A stretch of 64,000 nucleotides of DNA from Brachyhypopomus gauderio (GCF_052324685.1 NC_135214.1:27539739-27603738), one strand, 5' to 3'. Counted from the stretch's first letter, positions 1 through 32,175 are shown. Made by a program: numbers and translations. The notes: generated by a model from the sequence alone, not told the origin.

Positions 1-57
1 CCGCAGGTTGACACACCAAACAGTTGGTCTGAGCAGTATGGCCCAAAACCGCTCTTT

Positions 58-72
58 ATCTATGGTCTCTCT

Positions 73-148
<76 letters not shown>

Positions 149-156
149 ACCTATGG

Positions 157-197
<41 letters not shown>

Positions 198-235
198 ATC
201 TATGGTCTCTCTCTTTTCTCCTCTCTTCGTCTTCT
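58..235. repeat. compound (CT)n microsatellite with repeated spacer
   Basis: Two long CT runs (about 66-146 and 160-194) are separated and followed by the same spacer, which reads roughly TTTATCTATGGTCTCTCTC and occurs three times (near 55, 147 and 195). The whole block behaves as a higher-order repeat, not one simple run. The leucine/serine-rich open frames over it are artefacts of the repeat. Bases 236-450 hold nothing I recognise. Confidence 0.9.
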
Positions 236-454
236 AGTGGCATCCCTGTAAAAAGGTGAGGCTGCACCTGTAAAACACTAAGTTATGGCCTGCGTGCACA
301 TGCACGTAACAATATTGACATATTTGGCAATGTTTGAAATATATGTAACTGTTTCTTGTCCAAAATGGACATTATATGTACTTCATTATTCATTTTGTGC
401 TGTTGTGTATCAAGAAGCTGGAATCAAGAGAACCATTATACTCTTTTATATACC

Positions 455-1008
455 TGAATAAGGCAAAATTCAGAAGAAATGGTCAAAACTTGATTGGCCA
501 ACAGCTACCATTGATGTGCCAGACCAACGGGGAGGAAACATCACAATGTGTGCCGCTGTCAGAGAATGGCATGCTGACACATATTCCCATGATAGGGTCC
601 TATAACACACAGCATCTCGTCACATTCATGCACATCCTCTACAGGGATCTCATCCCTGATAATGAGAGATGTGATTCAAGAGGTTTTGTCAAAATTTGTG
701 GCCATTTGGGATAATGTGAGTTTTCACCACTCTAACACAGGCAATGCTTTGCCATTCATCACTGATGGAATTCCTCCCACCCTATTCCCCATTCTTGTAC
801 CCTAGTTGAGGAGATTGAAGGTGTACGATCACCAACCGCACACCCAGATGAACCTGCTGATTGCCATGGATGCATCTTGTGAGGATATAACAGTAGATGG
901 CTGCAGAGGATGGATTAAACACTCCAGGAGATTCTTTCCATACTGCATTGCAAAGGAAGATATCCAGTGTGACTTAGATGAAAACATGTGGCCCAACAGA
1001 GAGGAGTG
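455..1008 (+). pseudogene. decayed DDE transposase (IS630/Tc1-like) fragment
   Basis: Conceptual translation in shifting frames gives pieces typical of the fish DDE_3-type (IS630/Tc1-like) transposases. They include DVPDQRGGNITMCAA near 495-555, HIPMIGSYNTQHLVTF near 580-630, WDNVSFHHSNT near 700-740, and RGWIKHSRRFFP with DENMWPNREE at 905-1007. At least two frameshifts (near 555 and 690) and in-frame stops (one near 803) break the frame, so no functional enzyme can be made. The N-terminal helix-turn-helix part is missing or unrecognisable, and I could not find terminal inverted repeats. Bases 1009-1450, between this relic and the AP3S1 promoter, are AT-rich and hold nothing I recognise. Confidence 0.75.
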
Positions 1009-1454
1009 ACAGGATGTATAGAACAGAAAGAACTATAATTCCTAATGTTGTTGTCTCGGGTTGTTTTGAATGTCTAGATTAAGTTTCTAAGTTTGTAATT
1101 TGAGTGTAACACATACAGTTTTAATTGATATGCCACAGAATGGGCAGTGTTCTTATAATCAATAGCTAGTTTCCATCAGAATATACTTAGGCTACAGTGT
1201 ACAGTACACTGTTGCACTGACAACATGATTAAGTATTTTGTTCATAGACAATGACATAAAAACCAGACTGACATAAAAATTTGCCTTTGAGGCAAAAAAC
1301 AAAGAATTCTGAGCGAGGTACATTCTTTTGCAGGTATTTCATAGAGTTTTGCTGTGTGCACTAACTGTTTTGAGACAAGCACTTGTGATGCCAAAATAAA
1401 TCATGACGTGAGAAGTGTATACCAAATCGACTGAAAAAAAACGTAAAACAAAAA

Positions 1455-1638
1455 ATATCTATTTTCCCGCGGAAGAATCTTTAAAACGGTCGCATCACAG
1501 GTGCTGTACGCGTACTCTTCCGCCGTGCTGGTGAGCGGCTCTATGGTAGAGTTACTCAGGTACGCTCACACAGTCTGTCCACTAGCTACCTAGATACCTT
1601 CATAGTATAGTTGCTATACATCTCGATAAAGTAGTAAC
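1455..1638 (+). promoter_or_regulatory. AP3S1: AP3S1 promoter and 5'UTR region
   Basis: This is the CpG-containing stretch just before the AP3S1 start codon, in otherwise AT-rich DNA. It holds an E2F-like site TTTCCCGCGG at about 1463-1472 and no obvious TATA box at a fixed distance. The exact transcription start cannot be read from sequence. A possible upstream ATG lies near 1542. The AP3S1 ATG at 1639 has A at -3. Confidence 0.5.
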
Positions 1639-1707
1639 ATGATAAAGGCCATACTGATATTCAACAATCATGGAAAACCAAGGCTTTCGAAATTTTACGA
1701 ACATTAC
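1639..1707 (+). CDS. AP3S1: AP3S1 coding exon 1
   Basis: Encodes residues 1-23, ending ...LSKFYEHY at a phase-0 donor (TAC|GTGAGT). Confidence 0.93.
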
Positions 1708-4700
1708 GTGAGTATTAGTTACACTGAAACTACCTCGCTTTTCTCTGGCAAACTATTTAGTTAACGTTGGCTAGGCAGGGCTAGCTAGCTATCACCTACA
1801 CTAGCTGGCTAGCTGCTGTGATGTGAATGTCAATATGAGATAAAGCTGATGTGTCTCATCTTGAGGGGCTCGCCTTTATTTTAGCTGGTGCCCAATTAGC
1901 TAGCTAGTTAACTGTCTTGGAATTATAACGTTAGCTAGCGAATATGTCTGAATATAAGCTTGTGTGTGAGTGGACGTGGCTGGCTAGCTAGACGTGTTTA
2001 AACTGACAGAGTTGACTCACCTAGGTGATTAGCTAAACAAATGTTTATGTTAATGTGAAATTATTTGTCCATCTTATTAGTTTAGTCTGTGTGGAAGTGT
2101 AGCCACATAGCGAGCTAGGTTATATAAGCTAGCTGTGAGGTGGCGAGGATATCTACATTATGGGTTTGTGTCATGAGCTCTCGCCACAGCTACAGTTGTC
2201 AACTCGCTTTTGCTCATGAAGGATGCTTTGCGTTTCAATAACCGAATCACTGTAGCTTATTTGCATCAATCAGACAAAAAAAAAACAGATAAAGCAGAAG
2301 CTATTTCCTGGAAGTCCATCCCAACGTCTCTAACTACTTGTATGTATGTTTGACTTGCAACTGTGTGGAGTGGGTTACACAGTGAAGTTCAGACTCCAGC
2401 CTCCTCGTCTGTTTTGTGGAGGCAGTTGTAAATAGATGATCGTTTGGTTCATTGTTAACCAACTGAATCATTTATGCACCTGCTAAATTATAAAGTATGT
2501 AAAGTATGAAGCAAGACTATCGTTTTACTGTTTGCTAGGGTTGTGTGATCTAGGGTTACACAGCATTGGGTTACACCGCCCCTGCGCCTTGTGATGGACT
2601 CGTGGTGTAATGTAAGGAGGGCTCCTCCTCTTGATGTAGTGCAGCTTCATGTTTAAAATCATCTCCATTCAGATCTGTTTAAAACTACAGTCACTATTTA
2701 ATATTTATCTAACTAAGGCGAAACAAAGTATCCAGTATTTTCTAAGATGTCTTTCAGTATTTCAAGTATGAAGTGTTTGGATTGTGATTATGCAACACCG
2801 TTTTCTTCAGCTGCACCGTTATCACTTTCTTCGAGAGTGTTACTATCAGATGTGTTACTATCAGATCTTCTCAATTAAATAAAATTGCGTATTTCTATTT
2901 AGACTCACATGACTAGGGTGTTTTTTCTCTGTTACATTCCTTGACAAATTCTCTATTGAATCTTATGCTCTTGTACTGCTACAAGTTGTTGGACAGTAAA
3001 AATCAAGCATTCGGCCCAGCCAATAAAAAGAAAAAAAAAACAAGACAAATGACTCTCTTAAGGAAGCGCTTTGGCATATTGTCAAGTGATGTTTATTACA
3101 TGAGTAAAAATAATATATTTTCTTAACTTTGAGCTGTTTTGGTTACAGTTTGGGGGCATGGTGGAGGGCTGAGTTAAAATCACACATGCAGAGTTCTTGA
3201 GATTAAAACTTTGGAGTGGCACAAAAGTGACTTGGTCAGGAGGGCTCAATATGACATTTGAAAGCATGTTGTAGTCTAATGGTTCTGTGTCACAGCATAA
3301 TGCATGATACCTTTTTAGAGATCGATTAATAGTCCTGCTTGGCAATGGAGTCTTATCAATACACTGCATAATCATTGAAAATGTAAGCATGATGTTCTTT
3401 TTACTTCTGATATGGAGGCATGATGATGGGCAATTGGGGTTTTTGTATTATAGTTGTACAGGTAAATGTTTTTGTCTGAGGGCCAATCCTGAAGTAGTTA
3501 ATACAGTAGCAGACTATATATGCAGGTGAATATAGATGGAATGGAATTGCTGTTTTCCATTGAAACATGTAAGAATTCAACCTTTTGTTGGCTACTTGGT
3601 CATACACCACATAGGCTAGTAGTGTTATTTACCATTTAAAAGGAAAGTCTATAATTGACACAGCCATAATGGAGATGAGTGGATAAATGGTTTTGCATAA
3701 TCCTCGGGTTAACCAGTGACAGTATAGCAGCACATGCAATCTAAATATCATGTTAATAATAAATGATTAGCCTATTTATGAAGTATTAATTTCAGTTGTA
3801 ATCAGAATGTAATATAACCAAGATTACAGGTGATCTATAAAATAGTATATAAAGCCGGAATCACCAGTGAAACTTGATTAGCATACAGGTGACAAGGTGG
3901 TGCACCTTTATATGTTCCCTCAGGCTTCCAGTTCTCATGGCCTTCGTCACTGCTTCTACTTCAGCTACTACAAAAATGTTTGCATATAGTTTGAATTTAA
4001 CTTTTAGTTGTTAAATACCTTGTAAGTTAGTAAATGTTCCATACATTAGGCTAAGCAATAGTATAAAAATGAGAAAATTAGCTAGGACCATTTTGTGTTT
4101 TTGCTGTAAAAATGTTTAAAGTGTGAAATGCACGCTGAATGTTACATTTCTGGAAACTGGAATTAAGGCTTATTTCCTAACTGTAGTGATTTGTTAGTAT
4201 GATATTATGCAAAGACACTGTATGTGTACTGTAGCTTTGTGCCTAACATGTCTCTGAGTCTGCATAAGGGTAGAAAAAAATAACTTGTACTGTTCTGGCA
4301 CTGATGGTTTGCTTGTGTAGCATTAATATTTTCTTTTTGGAAACCTCCAGAACAGTTGTCATATGTAGATGTTAAATTGTTTTTTTGTACTTCCTAACCC
4401 AGAATGAAGATATTGAACAGCAGATCATCAGAGAAACATTCCATCTGGTGTCAAAGAGGGATGAAAATGTCTGCAATTTCCTTGAGGGTGGACTGTAAGG
4501 ATTCAAAAATTTTGATTGTGGTGGGGGGGGGGGTAGTAAATATTTAAATGCAACTCAACAGTTGTTAAAGTTCTCTTGTGTCCACTCAGGTTGATAGGAG
4601 GGTCAGACAACAAGCTGATCTACAGGCACTATGCCACGCTCTACTTCGTCTTCTGTGTGGACTCTGCGGAGAGTGAACTCGGTATTCTAGATTTAATCCA

Positions 4701-7700
4701 GGTGACTTGTTAAATTTACATTATGTTAACTTTAACAACTTCTCTTCTTCATTTTGTCTGGATTTGACATTACATTGGCTCCAATTTCAGAATAAATAAT
4801 CTGTTTCTTTTACAGGTGTTCGTGGAAACGCTGGACAAGTGTTTTGAGAACGTCTGTGAGCTTGACTTAATTTTCCATGTGGACAAGGTAAATTATGCTG
4901 CTGTAGATGTGCTCCTCTAACTAGACTCTTGGTACTCACTAATATTGTGTACCTGCACTGACCAAATACATTGCCCACAGTTGTAATTAGACATGGAACT
5001 TTCTTTTATATTCGAAACGTCAAAAATGTGCAATTTTTGGGACTTGCCTGTGGCTTACCATTTCCCAGGTCCACCACATTCTGGCTGAGATGGTGATGGG
5101 TGGTATGGTTCTAGAGACGAACATGAATGAGATCATCACACAAGTGGATGCTCAGGTCAAGATGGAGCGCTCTGAGGTAAGAGTGTTGCGGATGTGCAAC
5201 TCCACTCTAGGTATGTGCAGGCATGTCTGTGTGTGGACTGCATGCGTAAGAATGCCCTTTTGTAATGCCTTCTGTTCTCTGTGTCTGTGGCTTTATGGCC
5301 CACTGCTATTGCTATGCTGCACCGTCTAAGCTCTTTTCAACGGAGATACAGTGTCTGCTCTAAAAAGGTTTCCATCACAATATCCATGAAGGGTATAGAG
5401 TTCTGATTCCATGCAAACACCCACAAGTACCACATCTTCTTTCACTCATATTGTTTCAGCTATGAAACAGAGCTGCACCATCAATATAAGATGCATTTAA
5501 ATTAGATTTCCTGTTAATCTCCACAGAGAGAATATTTAGGCAAGATGTGGTTTGGGATTGATGAGAGAATTTAAACATGACAAGATTTGATGGTTGAAGT
5601 CAAAGACTTTTTCAGTTGGTGGAATGATTCAACAGTTTAAAACCGTTCTAATGAGCAAGCACTTCAAAACTTAAACTCTCTGCTGTTGCTTAACAGGAAA
5701 TGCAGAACTCTTCTTGTCTTGAATTTTGGTTCCAAAAATGCTTTGTTGTAGTATTGGCACTTTTTTTTCCCCCCCTGAAGTTATGATTTGGCTTTTTCGG
5801 TTGGCTGATAATGTATTTTATAGGGCCGGTTTCCCGGACATGGATTAAGCCTAGTCTTGGACTAAATTGCAGTGAACTGCCATAGAAAATTCTTCTTAGT
5901 CTAGATTTAGGCTTGGTCTGGGAAACTTGCCCCTAAGGTGTTAAGTGCTATTCTTATGTGATGTTTTATCTTTTAATGTATTGAGGTGTTTATCAGTATA
6001 TACAACTATATCTTCAGCTAATAATCACTAATAACCAGAGTTCCTAATATTTTGTCTAATCCAGTTTTGTCCTGATATGACTACAGCTTGAAATGTCTTG
6101 AGTGTCTTTTGTAAATGGAACTTCTGTAATTCTATGATCTATTTATTACTTCCCATTGGTTTCAAATGAACAAAAATGGTTTTGATGGTTTCATTAAGCT
6201 TAAACTTTATTTTTGATTGCATGTTTATATCTAATGGTCTAACCAGTACTATGGTTTTATAATAACAAGTGGCCAATCTTGTTGACAACTGAATCATTCT
6301 CAGCATCTCTGACTGCATAACAAACATCAAATTTAATCGACCTTGCTCTCTTCTGATGACCTAGCCTAGACCGCTAGCACGGAAACATGCATTTCAAGTA
6401 AATATCTCTTCAAATTGACAATTTCAGTGGGATATGTTTGGTACATTATGCAATTAAATATTATGTTGTATGGCAAAGTTGTTAGGTTTGTGGAGACTTG
6501 CAAATAAACAGTTTTTCTAACATTTTGAATGACTAACATTTTACAAACTACAGTTTAATGAGTATTAACGGACTTGTTGGATCATTTTCTTCTGCGGTCT
6601 AAGATAGGTTGTGTCACTCTTTAGGAACTACAGACTGTAATGACTTATCTGCTTTAACTACCATTCCTCATTCTTCTTTTCTGACTTTCTCTAGTTCTTT
6701 CCATTCTCTTTTTGCAGACTTTTATCTTTCAGTCCCCCAGGCAGGACAGGTAGACCCAGGTACTGCGCTGAATTCCCAACCAAGTAATTGTACACAAGTC
6801 ATCCTAAGGGCGAACATTACGTACAAGGGCTCAAACTGTGCATTTCTGTAGGCTTGGGGCTCCATTTTTATATGGTTAGTGTGTCTGATTGGTGGTAAAG
6901 AGTCAGTAGTTTGCTTATTGGAAATCCTGCGTTTAGGGATGACTGCTATTAACTTGAAACATCAAACAATGGTTAGAGCACTTTTGCCATTGAATGAGGT
7001 CATTAAATAGTGTAGCTGCCATATTTGTATGACAGTGTAATGTATGCAGTGTTTCAGCATGCTCAAATTGATTTCATGTGTCTTTACTGTAAACTTTAGA
7101 TGCTGAAGTCATGCTGAAATGACTAGTTATCCTTTTTTCCTCACAGAAAACCTGTAGTCATTTTTCTGTGTTAAAGTACTTCAGTGCAAATTTATGTTCC
7201 AGGTCCTCTGTTTTTCTCAAGTCACTATAACTATAGAACTGCAAATTGTAAAATGGTGCCCAAAGACTGGGTTTGTTTTTGGTTTTTTGGGGGGTATTTT
7301 GTATAGAGCATTAGCGGTTCTTTAAACGGTGTTCGTTCTCAGGATAACATGGTAGAATGCGGCAGGTTTGTCATTAACTTTTAACTGAGATTTCCTAGCT
7401 GAGATTAGTTGTCATCCAATTGTAAATAGTTGCATATAGCATAGTCTAGAGTAGAAACTATATTCACTTCTTAAATGATTCATCGTAGTTGGTAAGTACT
7501 ATGCACATCTTTTCCGTTTCGTTGATTACCACCCATGTCGATTGTTGACGATGCTTGTGAAGATATCAATTTGTAGTAATATCTGGTAATGACTGACTGA
7601 CTTACAGAACCGTTCATCTAATTTTCATTCTATGTTCGTAATTATCAATCACAATAATGTAATCAGGCTAATGGCATGTTTAGGATGGAATTCTCCAACT

Positions 7701-9401
7701 GAGGTCTTGTTTCCATTCAGTCACAGCTCTGGTTATAGCCTTCCTGGCTCAATACACTGATCTCCAATCTGTGCTAAAGAAAACCTGCAGTCCGTCAGTT
7801 CTTACCAGTATTTGTTGTGTCTGTATGTTTGTTAGTAGCTGTAGTTCCATTGTATTGAGAGTTTTAGTTTTGTCTTTCTACATTTCTTCAGATAATTTTT
7901 GAGTTAGGAATGCACTAAGTCACAAGTATCAAGGACAAATATCGGGGTATTTGCAGTTTAATGATGTTGTTTTTCATTTAAACAAAAAGGTTTTGACCAG
8001 ATGTGTTATAATGATGTAAGGAATTACTAAACCTTTAGTAACTGTCCGTAAGGTGACTTATTCAGCATTCACTAATGTATAAAACACAAGTCTTTATACC
8101 CTAATTGCTGATTCTTAAGTAAAACATACACTGACCCTTGCATGAGCTGAAAATGTTAGCTAAGATTGTATTATTTGCGCTGTAGCAGTCGATGACCGTA
8201 GTAAAGATGTCACAGTTGTTCTTCTGCCAGTGTGACCTGTCTGTATTTTTCTGAGCTAAACATATCCTGTTATTGGAGATCCCCTGCTTGACCCCGTCTG
8301 TGAGGATTAGGACCGTAATCCGGTATTTGAACAGGTTCATATGTAGGCCTGCATCATGGCTTAAACATAATGATTCATCAGCACTCAGATTTCAGTTTTA
8401 GACATTAGCCATTTACTCTTTTCAAATTTGTGATCTCGTAAAAGAGGTGCATTGAACATAAAGGGATTAGTCAGTTGCATGTAAGCACTTGTGTAACAGT
8501 TTAACTTGTTATTGTTAGTAAACATATGCAAAAATACATTATATGATTACTAAATTTTGATTTTAGGCAGTAGGTACCATCTATAGTCATTTTGGGGAAA
8601 TGGCCTGTTAATTTCTGCATTGATGTTAACTTACCAAATCAATTACTTTTAGTTCCCCCACGATTTTTTGTATTATTAAAATCATTATCTATTATGTGGG
8701 AAATATGTGACATGGTCTTGGAGATTAGCTAAAAATATCCTTGATATGGTCGGCACCAGGTTGCACACTTAATCTAAATGCAAATGTCAAAATTCGTCTT
8801 AACTTTGCAATTCCTCATTTCCTCTTCATCACTTTCCATTTCTCTGCTTTGCCCTCTTCTATCTTTGCATACCAGCCCCTCAATTTAGTCCCAGAAAGTT
8901 CTCCCTTTAGGTTGTCTCTTCATTTTACAAATCCTCAAATCCTTTGATCTTTCTCATGTTTTGTTTCCATGGTTGAGGCTGACTCTGTCTTCCTCTGATT
9001 AAGCTATGTCCTAAATGACCTGGTGATGCATGTGCATATTGAGCTATGGTAACAAGAATGCCAACTTGCACATAAATGTAATGTGCTTCGCATTTTGTGT
9101 GATGTTGACTGTGTCTGTGCAATGTGAAGGACCGAGTGTCCGTATTGCCTGTTGTTATAAGACAAATATCGTAAACATTTTTAAGTCATGTTTAAAATGG
9201 TGTTGTGTGTGTGTGTTTGTGTCTGTGTGTGCGCAGGCGGGCATTGCAGGGGCTCCTGCACGTGCTGTGTCTGCAGTAAAAAACATGAACCTTCCAGAAA
9301 TGCCCAAGAACATCAACATTGGAGACATCAGCATAAAAGTGCCAAACCTACCAAACTTACCAAATTTACCAAACTTGCCAAACTTGCCCTCCTTCAAATA
9401 A
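1639..9401 (+). CDS. AP3S1: AP-3 complex subunit sigma-1 (sigma-3A adaptin), 6 exons
   Basis: Coding exons are 1639-1707, 4403-4494, 4590-4701, 4816-4887, 5069-5176 and 9237-9401; all junctions are GT-AG and phases agree. They encode 205 aa. The protein opens MIKAILIFNNHGKPRLSKFY, followed by the clathrin-adaptor small-chain core with FHLVSKRDENVCNFLEGG, IGGSDNKLIYRHYATLYF and VETLDKCFENVCELDLIF. The 'MIKA' start and the C-terminal 'NINIGDISIKVPNLP' match sigma-3A, not sigma-3B (AP3S2). In the AP-3 heterotetramer this subunit packs against delta and takes part in sorting cargo from endosomes to lysosomes and lysosome-related organelles. Human AP3S1 is 193 aa as I recall; the 12 extra residues here are four added NLP triplets at the C-terminus. 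The start has A at -3, and no other in-frame start fits the family. No frameshift or stop was seen. Confidence 0.96.
1708..4402 (+). other. AP3S1: AP3S1 intron 1
   Basis: 2.7 kb, AT-rich. Its first 450 bases hold a cluster of GCTAGC/TAGCTAG words (see findings). An A/T-rich stretch follows, with no recognisable gene or element. Open frames here (for example 2941-3126 +, 3082-3390 -) show no family resemblance. Confidence 0.85.
4403..4494 (+). CDS. AP3S1: AP3S1 coding exon 2
   Basis: Encodes NEDIEQQIIRETFHLVSKRD and the following residues up to the conserved FLEGG. It ends in phase 2 (CT|G, Leu). Confidence 0.93.
4590..4701 (+). CDS. AP3S1: AP3S1 coding exon 3
   Basis: Encodes the LIGGSDNKLIYRHYATLYF strand/helix region through SELGILDLIQ. 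The 95-bp intron before it contains a G10 run. Confidence 0.94.
4816..4887 (+). CDS. AP3S1: AP3S1 coding exon 4
   Basis: Encodes 24 residues, VFVETLDKCFENVCELDLIF then HVDK; phase 0 at both ends. Confidence 0.95.
5069..5176 (+). CDS. AP3S1: AP3S1 coding exon 5
   Basis: Encodes 36 residues, VHHILAEMVMGGMVLETNMN through AQVKMERSE. It is phase 0 at both ends, with donor GAG|GTAAGA. Confidence 0.95.
5177..9236 (+). other. AP3S1: AP3S1 intron 5
   Basis: 4.06 kb, AT-rich, without recognisable genes. It contains a short palindromic MITE-like element at 5823-5934. Its last ~40 bases are UG-rich and run directly into the acceptor GCGCAG. Open frames inside (for example 6609-6851 +, 8101-8340 -, 8741-8947 +) resemble no protein family I know. 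Confidence 0.85.
5823..5934. mobile_element. MITE-like short inverted-repeat element
   Basis: The left end (GGGCCGGTTTCCCGGACATG, continuing through GATTAAGCCTAGTC) is the imperfect reverse complement of the right end (GACTAAG..., AAGCC, GGTCTGGGAAACTTGCCCC on the + strand). The fold-back arms are about 35-40 bp, with ~30 bp between them. This is a widespread type of non-autonomous DNA-transposon remnant in fish. There is no coding capacity, and the superfamily is not assigned. Confidence 0.7.
9237..9401 (+). CDS. AP3S1: AP3S1 coding exon 6 with (NLP)5 tail
   Basis: Encodes AGIAGAPARAVSAVKNMNLP..., then NINIGDISIKVP, five NLP triplets (codons at 9345-9389), SFK and the TAA stop at 9399-9401. 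The acceptor is GCGCAG|GCG, placed by identity of the following residues with AP3S1 proteins. Confidence 0.95.
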   Translation, partial: AGIAGAPARAVSAVKNMNLPEMPKNINIGDISIKVPNLPNLPNLPNLPNLPSFK

Positions 9402-9990
9402 CAGAAGGCTCCCCAGTGCAGGGCTGGACGAGTGTGTAGGTTGATATGTGTTTACTGAACTCAAAGCGAGTTTCTTGTTACTTCAGCGGCTATGAAGGTA
9501 CTGTGTGATTCCTATTGCGTTGCTCTTGGTTTGGAATGTTACCTGTTTTTTTTTTTTTTGTTTGTTTTTTTAACTCAATGAAAATGCAGTATTTATTTTT
9601 TACATTCCTTCACCTCTTAGGAAGGTGCGCCCGTACAAATTGACTGCTACAGTATTCCAAGATCATTCTTTATAGTACTTTGTACATCAGACTTAAAAAT
9701 ATACCGAAGTATGAAAATATCTAAATAATACTGTAATGCTGAAATGATATTGCTGGTATTATATTGTATCTAATCAAAATATTTTATATATAATTTATCT
9801 TTTCTTACTCAATGATTTTATTTTAGCTAGTGCATGTGATTTTTGTTTTTTTCCTTTTCACAGCAAAATAAAATAATGCATCATTCTTGATGTTGCTATT
9901 TTTATACATATATTTGGTAAGGTCCTGTGTATGAGTGTGTGTCGGTCACATGATGTTTAAAGCAGAATGCTAATAAAGCATATTGCTAAT
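9402..9990 (+). other. AP3S1: AP3S1 3'UTR with two poly(A) signals
   Basis: A/T-rich region after the AP3S1 stop. AATAAA occurs at 9867-9872 and again at 9972-9977. Either could direct cleavage; the end is inferred, not seen. Confidence 0.65.
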
Positions 9991-11160
9991 ACTTTCAGTA
10001 TAGTGTAGGTCTCTAGAAGAAGAAATGGATCGATTTTGTTTAACAAAGTTTGTGAAAACCACCACTGGGTCTAGATGGGTCTTTTGGACCTTGGTGGATG
10101 ATGGCAATAATTGTATGTTTTATTTATATATTATACATACACACAGTACATCACTAAGCTGCATTTAAATACCATGGAGGAAGATGACAAGACCTTGACT
10201 CAAGGTTATAACCAAGATCAAAATTTTAGGGAGACTTGTAGAGTAATACTGTATACCACAGTGCTGCACTATCCTTTTATGTTTCATATTTTAACTGTTC
10301 CCTTGTTTTCACCATAATGTACTTCAACTTTGAAACACAATTTCTAGGGTATAGGCCATTTGGGGAAGAAGATTTTGTAGTTTATAGCATTAGGCTAGTT
10401 CTAGTTGAGCAGTTAAGATTAACAGGGAAATTCATGACCACTGATTTCACTGACTGGTTTGGACCCTATCTTGATTTCAGAGCTAAATCCCTAATGTTGA
10501 ATTAACACTTGAATCGTTCATATAAAGCCATTGGGTCGCAAAATGAAACCGTAATGGTTACAACTGTACCAGAGGTTTTAATTCTGAATTTGAGGTTTTA
10601 TTGTGTGTTTGTCTTCTGGTTGGTAAGCGATAGTAAACGACCTTATTTCAAATGTTCAGTCTTTAGGCGATATGCAAATATAATCTCAAATGCAAATGAA
10701 CATCTGAATTACGCAGGGGAATTACGAGTCCACTAGATGGAGACATTATCCTGACGTCCTGAATAATTGCAACGTGTTTCTCTGCATTACATAATGACTT
10801 GATTTTAATTGACACCTTTTCTTATTTTATCTAACTTTAAAGGGGTTTGGGCACTAAAAAAGAAACAGATATTTAGGGGATATGTTTGCAGTGTGAAGAT
10901 TTGTATTTTATATATATATATATTACACATTGACTAAGTTATGCAAAGAACAATACACACATGCCCGCACATATAAATATAACTATGAGAAATAAAATAC
11001 TGCAACAAATGTTTAATAAAATGCTAGATTTTGCCAGAAATCCACAGTGTCACAAATTGATAGTGCAGTTTCGATGTCTTGGAATGTTTACTACATAATA
11101 TATAAGCCGTATTAATGTTTTGATTACATTTTATAAAATTGGTTTTAATTAGGTATATTC
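9991..11160. other. AP3S1-COMMD10 intergenic region
   Basis: About 1.2 kb of AT-rich DNA with a short (TA)n run near 10911-10922. Small open frames (10111-10317, 10317-10505, 10509-10736) show no recognisable family. I see no exons of LVRN or ARL14EPL here. Confidence 0.75.
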
Positions 11161-11189
11161 TATTTAAAAATTAGGAATGACGTTTTTTC

Positions 11190-11307
11190 GGTCCTCTATT
11201 CGGAAGTGACGTCAGGGCGCCTGACTGCTAAGCAGGAAACACATCAATTAGCAAAACATGATGGATCATCAGCTGTAAAACTGAAATGAATGCGAACTGA
11301 CACGACC
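11190..11307 (+). promoter_or_regulatory. COMMD10: COMMD10 promoter with fused ETS/CRE site
   Basis: CGGAAGTGACGTCA at 11201-11214 fuses an ETS core (CGGAAGTG) with a full CREB/ATF site (TGACGTCA), about 94 bp upstream of the start codon. This pairing is known from TATA-less housekeeping promoters. No TATA box is evident. The 5'UTR presumably starts within the next ~60 bp. Confidence 0.7.
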
Positions 11308-32067
<20,760 letters not shown>

Positions 32068-32175
32068 TGCCGGAGTCGTCCGTAATGAGGGCACCTGGCC
32101 GGTGAATTGGTCACATTTCCTCCATAAAGGGCTGCGTCATTCCAGTGAAAAATAAAAGGGCTCCTCGCTTCTTTC
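32068..32175 (+). other. COMMD10: COMMD10 3'UTR and poly(A) signal
   Basis: AATAAA at 32151-32156, 84 bp after the stop, gives a very short 3'UTR. Cleavage is inferred about 15-20 bp further on. Confidence 0.7.
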
